Assembly: GCF_005221385.1 (NCBI RefSeq)
Contig: NZ_CP039904.1
Span: 310,001 to 374,000, forward strand
Length of the DNA stretch: 64,000 nt
Reading direction: 5' to 3'
Origin: Agrobacterium tumefaciens
Lineage (GTDB): Bacteria; Pseudomonadota; Alphaproteobacteria; Rhizobiales; Rhizobiaceae
Part shown: one piece after another, positions 7,034 through 16,083 of the stretch
How the letters are laid out: the number at the start of each line of letters is the position of its first letter
Numbering within the stretch: position 1 is the first letter of the stretch
Translations under genes and position numbers: made by a program
Notes under the pieces: model-generated
What the model was told of the DNA's origin: nothing
Databases searched by the model: none
What the model saw: the letters and a program-made list of their open reading frames with translations, nothing else

Positions 7034-8359
7034 TTAGATTGGTAGCTTTGCGTATTGGATAGCTTTTTCCAGCGCCTCCTTTTTGTTCTCGATATCGTAT
7101 CCATCGCCGTAGTGCATCGAATGGGATTTGGTGTTTGTGTGCCCGAGAATTGAATCCTTCAGGGTGTCATTCGCACCGCTCCGGCGAAGCCAATCCGCCA
7201 TGTTGTGACGGAAGCTTCCGAAGCCCTTCCCCTTGCCCGGCGTGACCCTCCTGAAAAAGTCCGACATCGCGCAGTTGACCTGAGTTGGTCCTTCATTCGT
7301 ATGGAAAATAGTGAAGCCGATTGGAAATTCACGCATGGCGGCGAGCGCATCGCCAACTAGCGGCACATCTCTGTGACGCGCCCCTCCCCGCTTCACCTTG
7401 CCGCGAAGTTCATTGGGGCGAATGGAAATGTACGGATCAGGCGCATCGAGATGTATATCGGTCGGCGTGAGTAGCGCGATTTCCTTCGCGTTCGCACCTG
7501 TACACATGCCAATGCGGATAAGAGCTTTGATTTCAGGTCGTGCGCCTGACGTTTTCAAGCCTTCGGTAACGGCTGATATCTCGGTAGCCGTGAACGGTGC
7601 TCGTTTGCCATCGTCTTCGTAGCCAGAAATCCTGATGCCTGCGAAGGGATTTTCCCTGCCTTCGTATTCCTCATCGAAGACGGTTTCCAATATGACCCCA
7701 AGCCAACTAATCTTCTTATTAGCTTCGTTGCTTAGAAACTCGCCGTTATCGATCTTTTCCTTCAAAACTTTACGGTATTTTTTTACATCGGTCTTGGTGA
7801 TCTTCAGCACATCAGTATCCCCCATCGCAGCGATGTAATCTTCGGTCTTAACTTCGTAGCGCCGCCAGAAACGTTTTGTCTGAAGCTCGTTCTTACCCTT
7901 CACCTTCTCCGAAGAGAGAGCTTTAAATTTTTCGAATGCCTCTACCCAAGAGAGCGACGGCGTCTCTATTGCGCCGACTAAAGCAGCGGTCTGCACAACA
8001 TTTGGATTCGGCATCACGGCGCGGACATCAACGATTTCATTGATACGCTCTATCAACTGATCGACGGTTTGTTCGGAAACTGCCTTATGCGGTTCGTACT
8101 TTCCGGTCAGTTTCTCGGCGGTTGCCTTAACCCGCTTGTAGTCAATATGAGCTTCATCGGGCAGACGGTTTTCATCGAAGAGCGGCAGGATTTGAGCGAC
8201 ATGCGTCGCCACCCGCTTCTTCGCCGTCGCTAAATCTCTGGTCCTCAAAGAGCGAAGAATTTGCCGTCTCGTCGTTGACGAGAGCAATCGCGTTGGGATG
8301 TTGACGCAGAAGTAATAATAACCGTTCTGCCGTTTATGAATGTAATTTTGCGTAATCAT
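7034..8359 (-). CDS. Tyrosine recombinase (island integrase), divergent active site
   Basis: The 441-residue protein has an N-terminal DUF6538-like region (YIHKRQNGYYYFCVNIP), a SAM-like core-binding domain (about 135-240) and a C-terminal catalytic domain. The C-terminal boxes are readable: FGSFRH (380-385), LGH (405-407) and the nucleophile Tyr417 in MHYG. Two usual catalytic positions look changed. Box I reads TGANAKEI with Asn290 where Arg is expected, and box II reads GSFR with Gly381 where the first His of HxxR is expected. It lies next to the native thiamine operon and so marks the right end of the island. Either the family tolerates these changes or the enzyme is inactive. Confidence 0.88.
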   Translation of the reverse strand: MITQNYIHKRQNGYYYFCVNIPTRLLSSTTRRQILRSLRTRDLATAKKRVATHVAQILPLFDENRLPDEAHIDYKRVKATAEKLTGKYEPHKAVSEQTVDQLIERINEIVDVRAVMPNPNVVQTAALVGAIETPSLSWVEAFEKFKALSSEKVKGKNELQTKRFWRRYEVKTEDYIAAMGDTDVLKITKTDVKKYRKVLKEKIDNGEFLSNEANKKISWLGVILETVFDEEYEGRENPFAGIRISGYEDDGKRAPFTATEISAVTEGLKTSGARPEIKALIRIGMCTGANAKEIALLTPTDIHLDAPDPYISIRPNELRGKVKRGGARHRDVPLVGDALAAMREFPIGFTIFHTNEGPTQVNCAMSDFFRRVTPGKGKGFGSFRHNMADWLRRSGANDTLKDSILGHTNTKSHSMHYGDGYDIENKKEALEKAIQYAKLPI

Positions 8360-8675
8360 GGAACTAAAACCTCATCAATGCAACTGGAAGAAACCTCCTT
8401 CGATTGTGAATTCTATACCCGGGATCACGAATATTCGTCAACTATAAATTTGCTAATGCTGAATTTTTTACTTTCAATTCGTTTTGAAAGCAAGTCAGAT
8501 ATAGAAATATATTTTGAAAACAACTTAGAAATCGCCTGGTATTTTGTTTTTGATTTAACCGCTCCGGCAGACTTATTAGCAATTTCATTGGCAATTTGCC
8601 GATGCGGCGGCGCAAAAAGGAACATTAGAAGAAGAACATTTGACATGAGTTTTGAATTCTCCTAAGAAATCAACC
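8360..8675. other. Island-core junction region, no convincing gene
   Basis: About 315 AT-rich bases between the integrase start and the TPP riboswitch. Overlapping frames on both strands (8336-8665 plus, 8425-8646 minus) lack ribosome binding sites and recognisable products. The right attachment site of the island should be here, since the integrase is island DNA and the riboswitch belongs to the chromosome, but no tRNA gene or direct repeat can be identified from this side alone. Confidence 0.5.
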
Positions 8676-8764
8676 TCTTCCGAGGGGTGTGCTGCGGCAC
8701 TGAGACGGCATTGCGCCGAACCCTTATATACCTGATCCGGGTCATGCCGGCGTAGGAACGGAAA
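8676..8764 (+). promoter_or_regulatory. TPP riboswitch (THI element)
   Basis: The conserved core of the thiamin pyrophosphate aptamer is present in order: GGGGTGT, CTGAGA (8700-8705), AACCCTT (8719-8725), CCTGATC (8731-8737), GGGT and CCGGCGTAGGAA (8748-8759). It stands about 140 bp before thiX, the first gene of a thiamine salvage operon. Binding of TPP would be expected to repress the operon. The 140 bases after it contain pyrimidine-rich and GGAG-containing segments suitable for sequestering a start site. Confidence 0.95.
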
Positions 8765-8903
8765 CTGTCGCACCCTTCAGGCGCTGCCCTTTCTCTTCTC
8801 CGCTTGGCCATGATCTCCGTGATTGTCACATCTGGAGACCGAATGATGATGCTGAAACCTTCTGTCCTTCGCACATGGTGCGTTTGCGTCTGAGGTCCGG
8901 CTC

Positions 8904-9689
8904 ATGCGTGCCACCCATGCATTGAACGGTATCGGCCTTCTGCTGCTTCTCTGGCAGGCAGGCACGTGGCTGTTTGCGCCGCCGCGCTATATCCTGCCGT
9001 CGCCAGCCGATGTCGCCGCCGCCTTCTGGCGCCAGCCCGGCTTCCTGTTCGGGCAGGCCATGGTGACATCAGGCGAAATGGCGTTCGGGCTTGCGGCAGG
9101 CATCGCCGCCGGCATCCTCGTTGCCTTTACAGTCGCCGCCATCCCGCGTCTTGGCCGCCTCGTCTGGCCCATGGTTCTCGTGCTGCAGGCGTTTCCGGTT
9201 TTCGTACTCGCCCCCATCCTCGTGCTCTGGTTCGGTTTCGGCATGGCCTCGAAAGTGGTGATGACCGCGATCATCATCTTCTTTCCGGTCGCCTCCTCCT
9301 TCACCGATGGCCTGAACCGCACGGATCGCGCCATTCTCGATGCCGCCTCGCTGACGGAGGCGAGCCACTGGCAGATCCTCACGCGGCTGCGCGTGCCGCT
9401 GGCGTTGCCGTCGCTCATTTCCGGGCTGAGGGTGGCCGCCCCACTCGCCCCGCTTGGCGCCGTCATTGGCGAGTGGGTGGGCGCATCAGCCGGGCTCGGT
9501 TTCGTCATGATCCAGTCCAATGCCCGCATGCAGACCGACACGATGTTTGCCGCCATGGCCATTCTCGCCGTCATGGCGGTGCTGCTGCGGCTCATCGTCG
9601 ACCGGGCGACCGCCAATCTGGCCCCCTGGGCCAAGGAAACAGAACACACCATTCCTCTCAGATATTTACGGAGACTTTCGGCACCATGA
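8904..9689 (+). CDS. thiX: ABC transporter permease for a thiamine pyrimidine precursor
   Basis: The 261-residue protein has six predicted membrane helices and the BPD-type permease EAA loop (DAASLTEASHWQILTRLRVPLALPS), as in the SsuC/ThiX family. Being first after a TPP riboswitch and overlapping thiY by four bases (ATGA, 9686-9689), it is most likely the permease for hydroxymethyl- or formylamino-pyrimidine uptake. The ATG at 8904 follows a GAGG at about ten bases. The ATP-binding partner (ThiZ) is not found in this operon, so an ATPase from elsewhere would be required. Confidence 0.88.
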   Translation: MRATHALNGIGLLLLLWQAGTWLFAPPRYILPSPADVAAAFWRQPGFLFGQAMVTSGEMAFGLAAGIAAGILVAFTVAAIPRLGRLVWPMVLVLQAFPVFVLAPILVLWFGFGMASKVVMTAIIIFFPVASSFTDGLNRTDRAILDAASLTEASHWQILTRLRVPLALPSLISGLRVAAPLAPLGAVIGEWVGASAGLGFVMIQSNARMQTDTMFAAMAILAVMAVLLRLIVDRATANLAPWAKETEHTIPLRYLRRLSAP

Positions 9690-10636
9690 AACGAACGCTT
9701 CTTTCCCTCGTCATCGCCGCAACAACCGCGCTTGCCCCCATGCAATCGCAGGCCGCCGACAAGCTTACCGTGTTGCTCGAATGGTTCGTGAACCCCGATC
9801 ATGCGCCGATGGTGATCGCCAGGGAACGCGGTCTGTTTGCCGATGCCGGACTGGACGTGGAACTGGTGCCGCCGGCCGACCCTTCCGCCGTGCCGCGCCT
9901 CGTCTCGGCGAAACAGGCCGATATCGGCGTGCATTACCAGCCGAACCTCTATCTCGATCACGATGCCGGTCTGCCGCTCGTGCGTTTCGGCACGCTGGTC
10001 GAAACCCCGCTCAACACCGTCACGGTTCTGGCCGACGGGCCGATCAAAAGCCTGAAAGACCTGAAGGGCAAGAAGGTCGGTTTTTCCGTTTCCGGTTTTG
10101 AAGATGCTATGCTGAAGCGCATGCTGGAAAAGGACGGGCTGACGAAGGATGATGTCGAACTCATCAACGTCAATTTCTCGCTCTCACCATCGCTTATCGC
10201 CGGCAAAGTGGATGCAACGCTCGGTGGTTTCCGTAATTTCGAACTGACGCAGATGAAGCTCGAAGGCCATGAAGGCCGCTCGTTCTTCCCGGAGGAGCAT
10301 GGCGTGCCGGCCTATGACGAGCTGATCTTCGTCACCCATCGCGATCTCGCAAAAGACAGCCGCCTGCCGCGTTTCCTCTCCGCCGTGGAGCAGGCCGCGA
10401 TCTTCATCACCAACCACCCGCAGGAATCCTGGCAGCTTTTCATCAAGGCCTATCCGAACCTTGACGATGCGCTGAACAAGCAGGCTTTCTTCGACACGTT
10501 GCCGCGTTTCGCCAAGCGTCCCGCCGCACTCGACCGCAGCCGCTATGTCCGTTTCGGTGAGTTCATGCGGGATATGCAACTGATCAAACAGGCACCGAAG
10601 GCAGACGATATCGCCGTGGAGCTGCAACAGCCATGA
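9686..10636 (+). CDS. thiY: Periplasmic pyrimidine-precursor binding protein (THI5/NMT1-like)
   Basis: The 316-residue protein starts with a signal peptide (MKRTLLSLVIAATTALAP, cleavage near QAA). The mature NMT1/THI5-like binding domain includes LLEWFVNPDHAPMVIARERG near its N-terminus, a motif characteristic of ThiY proteins that capture formylaminopyrimidine or HMP. It acts in the periplasm and delivers to ThiX. The start overlaps the thiX stop and its stop overlaps the thiM start, so translation is coupled. The exact ligand cannot be decided from sequence alone. Confidence 0.9.
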   Translation: MKRTLLSLVIAATTALAPMQSQAADKLTVLLEWFVNPDHAPMVIARERGLFADAGLDVELVPPADPSAVPRLVSAKQADIGVHYQPNLYLDHDAGLPLVRFGTLVETPLNTVTVLADGPIKSLKDLKGKKVGFSVSGFEDAMLKRMLEKDGLTKDDVELINVNFSLSPSLIAGKVDATLGGFRNFELTQMKLEGHEGRSFFPEEHGVPAYDELIFVTHRDLAKDSRLPRFLSAVEQAAIFITNHPQESWQLFIKAYPNLDDALNKQAFFDTLPRFAKRPAALDRSRYVRFGEFMRDMQLIKQAPKADDIAVELQQP

Positions 10637-11373
10637 CTGGCACTTTTCCAACAGCGGCAAAAGCCGCCGACATTCTGGAGCGGGTGCGCAAGACGCGCCC
10701 GCGCGTGCATTGCCTGATGAACACCGTGGTGCAAAAATTCACCGCCGACGGCATCACCGTCATCGGTGGCATTCCGTCGATGACCACTTCCCTGGAAGAA
10801 ATAGAGAGCTTCGTCACCAAGGCTGATGCACTGACCGTCAATCTCGGCACGCTGGATGCCGAGCGGCGCAAGGTCATCCGGCTGGCAATCGAGATCGCCA
10901 ATGCATCCGGCAAGCCGTGGATCGTCGACCCGGTGCATTGCGACTACTCGCCGTCCCGTCTGGAATTTGCCCGCGAACTCATCGCCCTCTCCCCCACCAT
11001 CGTGCGCGGTAACCGCGCCGAGATGAGCCTGATCGGCAATGTGCCTGACGCGGTGCGGATCGAAACCGGACCGGTCGATCATCTCCGCGACACGACCCGT
11101 GGCGTCAGGATCGTCAACGGTCATCCATGGATGGCGAAGGTGACCGGCACAGGTTGCCTCTCGGGCGGCATCATCGCCGCTTTCATGGCCGTGGAGAAGG
11201 ATGCGCTGACGGCAGCGGCCGCAGCCCTTGCTGTCACAGGCGTTTCCGCCGAATTGGCTGCAAAACAGGCCAGGGGCCCCGGCACCTTCGAACCGGCATT
11301 TCTGGATGCGCTTTCCGAAATCTCGGGGGAAGACATCATCAATCACGCGAGGATAGAGCATGAACAAGGTTGA
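10633..11373 (+). CDS. thiM: Hydroxyethylthiazole kinase
   Basis: The 246-residue protein of the ThiM ribokinase-like family phosphorylates 4-methyl-5-(2-hydroxyethyl)thiazole in thiazole salvage. Recognisable parts are the N-terminal HCLMNTVVQKFTADG, the metal/phosphate loop WIVDPVHCDYS, the RGNRAEM segment and the C-terminal anion hole VTGTGCLSGG with the catalytic Cys. The length is slightly below the 260-270 usual for the family. It overlaps thiY at its start and thiE at its end (thiE starts at 11360), consistent with one polycistronic salvage operon. Confidence 0.95.
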   Translation: MTGTFPTAAKAADILERVRKTRPRVHCLMNTVVQKFTADGITVIGGIPSMTTSLEEIESFVTKADALTVNLGTLDAERRKVIRLAIEIANASGKPWIVDPVHCDYSPSRLEFARELIALSPTIVRGNRAEMSLIGNVPDAVRIETGPVDHLRDTTRGVRIVNGHPWMAKVTGTGCLSGGIIAAFMAVEKDALTAAAAALAVTGVSAELAAKQARGPGTFEPAFLDALSEISGEDIINHARIEHEQG

Positions 11374-12022
11374 TTACCGCCTCAACGCATTGGTCGATGC
11401 CAGCCTTGCCGATGTCGCGCCCTTGGCCGAGCTTGCTTTGGCCGCCGCACTCAACGGCGCGACCATTCTGCAGTATCGCGACAAGCACGGCTCGACGCGC
11501 GAAATGATCGACAACGCCCGCGCCATTCATGAAGCCATCGCCGGCACCGGCGTGCCGCTTGTTATCAATGACCGCATCGATGTGGCGCTCGCCTCCGGCG
11601 CGGATGGCGTGCATCTCGGCGCCGATGACATGGATGCAAAGACCGCAAGGCGTATTCTCGGCGAAAAGGCGATCATCGGCCTCACCGTCAAGAACCGCGC
11701 CGATGCCGAACGGGCGGCCTCCATGCCCGCCGATTACGCCTGCATCGGCGGCGTTTTCGAGACGGTCTCCAAGGTGAACCCCGACAAGCCGGTCGGTATC
11801 GATGGTTTTGCGACGCTTCGCGCCCTTTTGAAGGAATGGCGGCCTGATATGCCTGTTGGCGCCATTGCCGGTATCGACCTTGCCCGCGTGCCATCTGTCA
11901 TCGAGGCCGGCGCGGATGGTGTCGCAGTTATTTCCGCCATCTTCCGGGCAGGTGATATTGCCAGCGCAACCAAGGGCTTCCGCTCTGCAATTGACGCGGC
12001 GCTGAAAGCGAGACAACCATGA
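11360..12022 (+). CDS. thiE: Thiamine-phosphate synthase
   Basis: The 220-residue TIM-barrel enzyme joins HMP-pyrophosphate and thiazole phosphate to give thiamine phosphate. Visible motifs are the pyrophosphate-binding QYRDKHGSTREM, the VINDRIDVALASGADGVHLG strand and metal site, GLTVKN, and the C-terminal GVAVISAIF phosphate loop. The start codon lies inside the end of thiM (14-bp overlap) and the stop overlaps thiD by four bases. It completes the joining step of the salvage operon. Confidence 0.95.
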   Translation: MNKVDYRLNALVDASLADVAPLAELALAAALNGATILQYRDKHGSTREMIDNARAIHEAIAGTGVPLVINDRIDVALASGADGVHLGADDMDAKTARRILGEKAIIGLTVKNRADAERAASMPADYACIGGVFETVSKVNPDKPVGIDGFATLRALLKEWRPDMPVGAIAGIDLARVPSVIEAGADGVAVISAIFRAGDIASATKGFRSAIDAALKARQP

Positions 12023-12816
12023 CACCAATTGCATTGACCATTGCCGGCTCCGACAGCGGTGGCGGCGCAGGCATTCAGGCCGACATCAAGACCTTTTCCG
12101 CGCTCGGAGCCTATGCAGCCAGCGTCATCACCGCCATCACCGCCCAGAACACGAGGGGCGTGACGGCGGTGGAGGATATTTCGGTCACCACCATCGTTGC
12201 GCAGATGGATGCGGTCTTTTCCGATCTTGCCGTCAATGCGGTGAAGATCGGCATGGTATCGCGGATAGAGACAATCGCCGCCATTGCGGAGCGGCTTCGG
12301 CGGCAATCGCAACCGGTGGTGCTTGATCCTGTCATGGTGGCGACATCGGGCGACCGGCTGCTGCATGAGGACGCCATCGAGACATTGCGGCGGGAGCTTT
12401 TGCCGCTGGCCGCCATCGTCACGCCGAACCTGCCCGAAGCGGCGCTGCTGACCGGCACGCCGATGGCGGAGGCACAGACGGACATCAACCGCCAGGCCGA
12501 GACGATCCTCAAGGCCGGTGCAAAAGCCGTGCTCATCAAGGGTGGGCATGGCGATGGGCCCGAGAGCACGGATTATCTGTTTGCTGATGGCACCATGTTG
12601 GCGCTTGCCGCACCGCGGGTGGATACGAAGAACGACCACGGCACCGGCTGCACATTGGCGGCGGCGATTACGGCTCATCTTGCCAAGGGTTGTGAGCTGC
12701 GAGAGGCGGTAGGGCTGGCGAAGGAGTATCTGAACGGGGCGCTTGAGGCTGGGCGGGGACTTGCCGTTGGGAATGGGCGGGGGCCGGTGCATCATTTTTA
12801 TCGGTGGTGGGGGTAA
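12019..12816 (+). CDS. thiD: Hydroxymethylpyrimidine/phosphomethylpyrimidine kinase
   Basis: The 265-residue ribokinase-fold enzyme phosphorylates HMP and HMP-P. It opens with the diagnostic ALTIAGSDSGGGAGIQAD (residues 5-22) and contains VVLDPVMVATSGDRL. The anion hole is DHGTGCTLAAAITAHLA, with the catalytic Cys. It is the last gene of the TPP-riboswitch operon; an intergenic repeat follows within 25 bp. With ThiX/ThiY import, ThiM and ThiE, it forms a complete salvage route from imported pyrimidine and thiazole to thiamine phosphate. Confidence 0.96.
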   Translation: MTPIALTIAGSDSGGGAGIQADIKTFSALGAYAASVITAITAQNTRGVTAVEDISVTTIVAQMDAVFSDLAVNAVKIGMVSRIETIAAIAERLRRQSQPVVLDPVMVATSGDRLLHEDAIETLRRELLPLAAIVTPNLPEAALLTGTPMAEAQTDINRQAETILKAGAKAVLIKGGHGDGPESTDYLFADGTMLALAAPRVDTKNDHGTGCTLAAAITAHLAKGCELREAVGLAKEYLNGALEAGRGLAVGNGRGPVHHFYRWWG

Positions 12817-12838
12817 CAAAGCGAGGGTGGAGCATGCG

Positions 12839-13018
12839 GCTTACCCCGTCTGTCCTGCCGGACACCTCCCCCTCAAGGGGGGAGATCGACAAGCGGCTTG
12901 CTCACCACATTCCGTAAGCCACGGGATCATTAGTGAGACGGTCGCATGGGACCGAGCGACTGCCGCACCCAATCTCCCCCTTGAGGGGGAGATGTCCGGC
13001 AGGACAGAGGGGGTAAGC
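12839..13018. repeat. Rhizobiales-type intergenic palindromic repeat
   Basis: Two arms in inverted orientation, 12839-12887 and 12971-13018, share the segments GCTTACCCC, CTGTCCTGCCGGACA and CTCCCCCTCAAGGGGGAGAT with few mismatches. About 83 bases lie between them. Such elements are scattered in many copies between genes in Agrobacterium and Rhizobium. It sits between the convergent ends of thiD and the Lrp regulator, where it could form a long hairpin and terminate both. The repeat is observed; its wider distribution is general knowledge. Confidence 0.8.
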
Positions 13019-13031
13019 CCCACACTCGACG

Positions 13032-13490
13032 CTATTTCGCCTTCGGCGTCGCCAACACATTCCGGATCGCAAAACTCGAATGAATCCGCGAAACCCCCGG
13101 CAATTTCGACAAAATCTCCTTATGAATCCGCTCGAAATCCCCCGCACTTTCCGCCTCGCAGCGCAGGAAATAATCCGAGCCGCCCGTCATCAGGTAACAT
13201 TCGCGGATTTCCGGATACCGCCGCACCGCATTTTCGAAACGGTTGAGAAAATCTTCCGTCTGGCGGTCGAGCGTGATCTGCACGATGACCGAGATGACCT
13301 CACCACCCGCAAGGCCGCTGGTCAGCGCCGTATATCCGCGAATAATGCCTTCCCGTTCGAGGATATCGACCCGGCGCAGGCAGGCCGAGGCCGAAAGCCC
13401 GACTTCCGCTGCCAGTTTTGCATTGCTGATGCGGGCGTTGAGCCGAAGCAGGCGAATGATGTGACGGTCGGTCGCATCAAGTGACGACAT
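13032..13490 (-). CDS. Lrp/AsnC-family regulator of the alr-dadA operon
   Basis: The 152-residue protein has an N-terminal winged helix (LDATDRHIIRLLRLNARISN, then LAAEVGLSASACLRRVDILE) and a C-terminal RAM/AsnC ligand domain including GYTALTSGLAGG and YLMTGGSDYFLR. The ATG at 13490 matches the usual family start. It is transcribed divergently from alanine racemase across a 127-bp intergenic region. That arrangement is shared with DadR-type Lrp proteins, which activate D-alanine catabolism genes in response to alanine. Regulation of alr-dadA is inferred from this context. Confidence 0.88.
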   Translation of the reverse strand: MSSLDATDRHIIRLLRLNARISNAKLAAEVGLSASACLRRVDILEREGIIRGYTALTSGLAGGEVISVIVQITLDRQTEDFLNRFENAVRRYPEIRECYLMTGGSDYFLRCEAESAGDFERIHKEILSKLPGVSRIHSSFAIRNVLATPKAK

Positions 13491-13617
13491 AGAAAATTCC
13501 AATCCGACAAAGAAAATTGCGCGATTTTGAATTATATCGCATTTTCTTCGAACAATCGCCAAGAAATTCGATAATCGTTGCAATACTCTCATGGGATAAA
13601 AATGAGGGTGAACGACC

Positions 13618-14784
13618 ATGGACATGCAGATCAGCCGCCAGCAGGCAGCCGGTGGTGCAAGCGGCCATCTGACTATCGATCTTGGTGCATTGCGCGACAA
13701 TTATCTGACGCTTGCGGCGATGGCCCCGGCCTCGCAAACGGCAGCGGTCGTCAAGGCAGACGCTTATGGCCTCGGCGCAGATATCGTCTCGCAAACCCTG
13801 TTCGAGGCGGGATGTCGCAATTTCTTCGTCGCCCATATCGATGAAGCACTGGCGCTCCGGCTTCGTCTGTCGGCGCAGGCACGGATTTTCGTGCTCAACG
13901 GTCTTCAGCCCGGCAATGAGACCTCCTGCGCCGCCATGGCCGTCACCCCGGTTCTGAACTCGCTGGAGCAGATTGCACAATGGTCGACCCATGCGCGCCA
14001 TCTCGGCAAGACGCTGCCGGCAGCAGTGCAGATCGATACCGGCATGTGCCGTCTCGGTCTCTCCCCCGCAGAGCTGGAAGTCCTCGCCTCCCAGCCGCAA
14101 TTGCTCGAAGGTCTCGACATCGCCTTCGTGATGAGCCACCTCGCCTGCGCCGACGAGCCGGAACACCTCTCCAATGCCGCGCAGCTTGCGGTGATGCGAA
14201 AGGTCGCCACCGCTTTCCCCGATGCGCCCCTGTGCTTTTCCAATTCCGGCGGCATCTTTCTGGGCAATGATTACCACAATCATCTGCTGCGCCCCGGCAT
14301 CGCGCTTTATGGCGGCGCGCCGTCCGTTGCCCGCCCCAACCCGATGAAACCGGTCGTGCGTCTCGATCTCGCCGTCATCCAGACCCGCACCGTGCCCGCC
14401 GGTTCGCTGGTCGGTTATGGCGGTTCTTTCGAAGCCGCAAGCCCTACACGTCTTGCGACAATCGCCGCCGGTTATGCCGATGGTCTGCCCCGCTCACTCA
14501 GCAATCGTGGGGCGGCGTGGTATAATGGCATTCGCCTGCCGATTGCCGGGCGCGTTTCGATGGACAGCATCATTCTCGACATATCGGCCCTGCCTGAGGG
14601 AACATTAACCCAGGGCAGCCTCGTTCAGATGATCGGGCCTGACCAGACTTTGGAAGACATTGCAAACGACGCGGGCACGATTGCCTATGAAATCCTGACC
14701 GGCCTCGGACGCCGTTACCGCCGCAGCTATATCCAGCCGGGAGAAACCCCGGCGACCGCTTCAACATCAGTCAATCACAAGTGA
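13618..14784 (+). CDS. alr: Alanine racemase (catabolic)
   Basis: The 388-residue fold-type III PLP enzyme interconverts L- and D-alanine. The PLP lysine lies in [11 protein letters not shown] (residues 43-53) and the second catalytic base Tyr in VGYGGSF. The dimer and PLP-phosphate motifs RPGIALYGG and AGRVSMDS are present. It lies 7 bp upstream of dadA and divergent from an Lrp regulator, so it most likely feeds L-alanine into D-alanine oxidation rather than acting mainly in cell-wall synthesis. ATG at 13618 follows a GAGGG; an in-frame ATG at 13624 is an alternative. Confidence 0.95.
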   Translation: MDMQISRQQAAGGASGHLTIDLGALRDNYLTLAAMAPASQTAAVVKADAYGLGADIVSQTLFEAGCRNFFVAHIDEALALRLRLSAQARIFVLNGLQPGNETSCAAMAVTPVLNSLEQIAQWSTHARHLGKTLPAAVQIDTGMCRLGLSPAELEVLASQPQLLEGLDIAFVMSHLACADEPEHLSNAAQLAVMRKVATAFPDAPLCFSNSGGIFLGNDYHNHLLRPGIALYGGAPSVARPNPMKPVVRLDLAVIQTRTVPAGSLVGYGGSFEAASPTRLATIAAGYADGLPRSLSNRGAAWYNGIRLPIAGRVSMDSIILDISALPEGTLTQGSLVQMIGPDQTLEDIANDAGTIAYEILTGLGRRYRRSYIQPGETPATASTSVNHK

Positions 14785-14791
14785 GACGATC

Positions 14792-16048
14792 ATGAACGTC
14801 ACTATCCTCGGAGCCGGCGTCGTCGGCGTGACCTCTGCCTGGTATCTGGCCAAAGCCGGACACAAGGTGACGGTGATCGACCGCCAGCCGGCCGCAGCGC
14901 TCGAAACCAGCTTCGCCAATGCCGGTGAAGTTTCGCCCGGTTATTCCTCGCCATGGGCGGCCCCCGGCATTCCGATGAAGGCGATGAAATGGCTGTTCAT
15001 GAAACATGCGCCGCTGATCATTCGCCCGACGGCCGATCCGGCGGCCTGGCGCTGGATGAGCCAGATGCTGCGCAACTGCACCTCGGCACGTTATGCCATC
15101 AACAAAAGCCGCATGGTGCGCATCGCCGAATATAGCCGCGATTGCCTGATGGCGCTGCGCGACGAAACCGGCATTCAATATGACCAGCGCATGCAGGGCA
15201 CGCTGGAGGTCTTTCGTACCCAGAAGCAGTTCGACGCCATCGGCAAGGATGTCGACGTGCTGACGGCCGGCGGCGTGCCCTTCGAAATTCTCGACCGCGA
15301 CGGCTGCGCTGCCATCGAACCCGGTCTTTCTCCTTCCAGAGAAAAGATTGTCGGGGGCCTACGCCTGCCCGGCGACGAGACCGGTGACTGCTTCATGTTC
15401 ACCACCGAGCTTGCCCGCATGGCGGAAGAGGCCGGCGTCACCTTCATTTACGATACCGGCATCATGCGCCCGATCGTGGAAGCCGGCCGCATCAAGGCCG
15501 TGGAGACCACCAAGGGTCTTATGGAAGCCGATATTTTCGTTGCTGCGCTGGGCAGCTATTCCCCGCAATTCGTGCGCCAGCTCGGTCTTGATCTGCCGGT
15601 CTACCCGGTCAAGGGTTATTCCATCACCATTCCGGTCGTGAAGGAGGAGCGCGCGCCCGTCTCCACCGTGATGGACGAGGCCTACAAGGTGGCGATCACC
15701 CGGCTGGGTTCGCGTATCCGCGTCGGCGGCATGGCGGAGATCGCCGGTTTCAGCAAGGATTTGCCGGCCGCACGGCAGGGAACGCTGACCCATTCGGTCG
15801 AAGACCTGTTCGGTGGCGCGGGAGATCAGACCCAGGCGAAATTCTGGTGCGGCCTGCGCCCGATGACGCCTGACGGCACGCCTGTCATCGGCGCCACCCG
15901 CTACAGCAATCTTTACCTCAACACCGGCCATGGCACGCTTGGCTGGACCATGTCCTGTGGTTCCGCCCGCGTGCTGGCCGATCTCATCAGCGGGACCAAG
16001 CCGCAGATCGACACGCACGATCTGGCGATCAGCCGTTACGCCGCATGA
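14792..16048 (+). CDS. dadA: D-amino acid dehydrogenase small subunit
   Basis: The 418-residue FAD-dependent oxidoreductase opens with the dinucleotide-binding motif [19 protein letters not shown]. DadA signatures include [22 protein letters not shown] and the C-terminal [17 protein letters not shown]. It oxidises D-alanine to pyruvate and ammonia at the inner membrane, passing electrons to quinones. It lies directly after alr in the same operon, and a GC hairpin follows the stop. Confidence 0.96.
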   Translation: MNVTILGAGVVGVTSAWYLAKAGHKVTVIDRQPAAALETSFANAGEVSPGYSSPWAAPGIPMKAMKWLFMKHAPLIIRPTADPAAWRWMSQMLRNCTSARYAINKSRMVRIAEYSRDCLMALRDETGIQYDQRMQGTLEVFRTQKQFDAIGKDVDVLTAGGVPFEILDRDGCAAIEPGLSPSREKIVGGLRLPGDETGDCFMFTTELARMAEEAGVTFIYDTGIMRPIVEAGRIKAVETTKGLMEADIFVAALGSYSPQFVRQLGLDLPVYPVKGYSITIPVVKEERAPVSTVMDEAYKVAITRLGSRIRVGGMAEIAGFSKDLPAARQGTLTHSVEDLFGGAGDQTQAKFWCGLRPMTPDGTPVIGATRYSNLYLNTGHGTLGWTMSCGSARVLADLISGTKPQIDTHDLAISRYAA

Positions 16049-16057
16049 TCAATGCTT

Positions 16058-16083
16058 GCCGCGCCGCCACCCGGCGGCGCGGC
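16058..16083 (+). terminator. Hairpin after dadA
   Basis: A perfect 11-bp GC stem (GCCGCGCCGCC / GGCGGCGCGGC) with loop ACCC, followed by TTT, begins 10 bp after the dadA stop codon. The short T tract makes it a modest intrinsic terminator. Confidence 0.6.

Noticed and set aside
8336..8665. Overlapping 109- and 73-codon frames at the island junction
   Set aside because: No ribosome binding sites and no recognisable product. The 73-codon frame begins with a hydrophobic stretch but the rest is low-complexity Lys/Ser/Ile, as expected in AT-rich DNA.
8966..9685. Long plus-strand frame continuing upstream of thiY through thiX
   Set aside because: ThiY homology and its signal peptide begin at 9686. 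The upstream extension is an Arg/His-rich shadow of the thiX gene.
12830..13147. Small frames within the intergenic repeat after thiD
   Set aside because: They are translations of the palindromic repeat itself and are mirrored on both strands.
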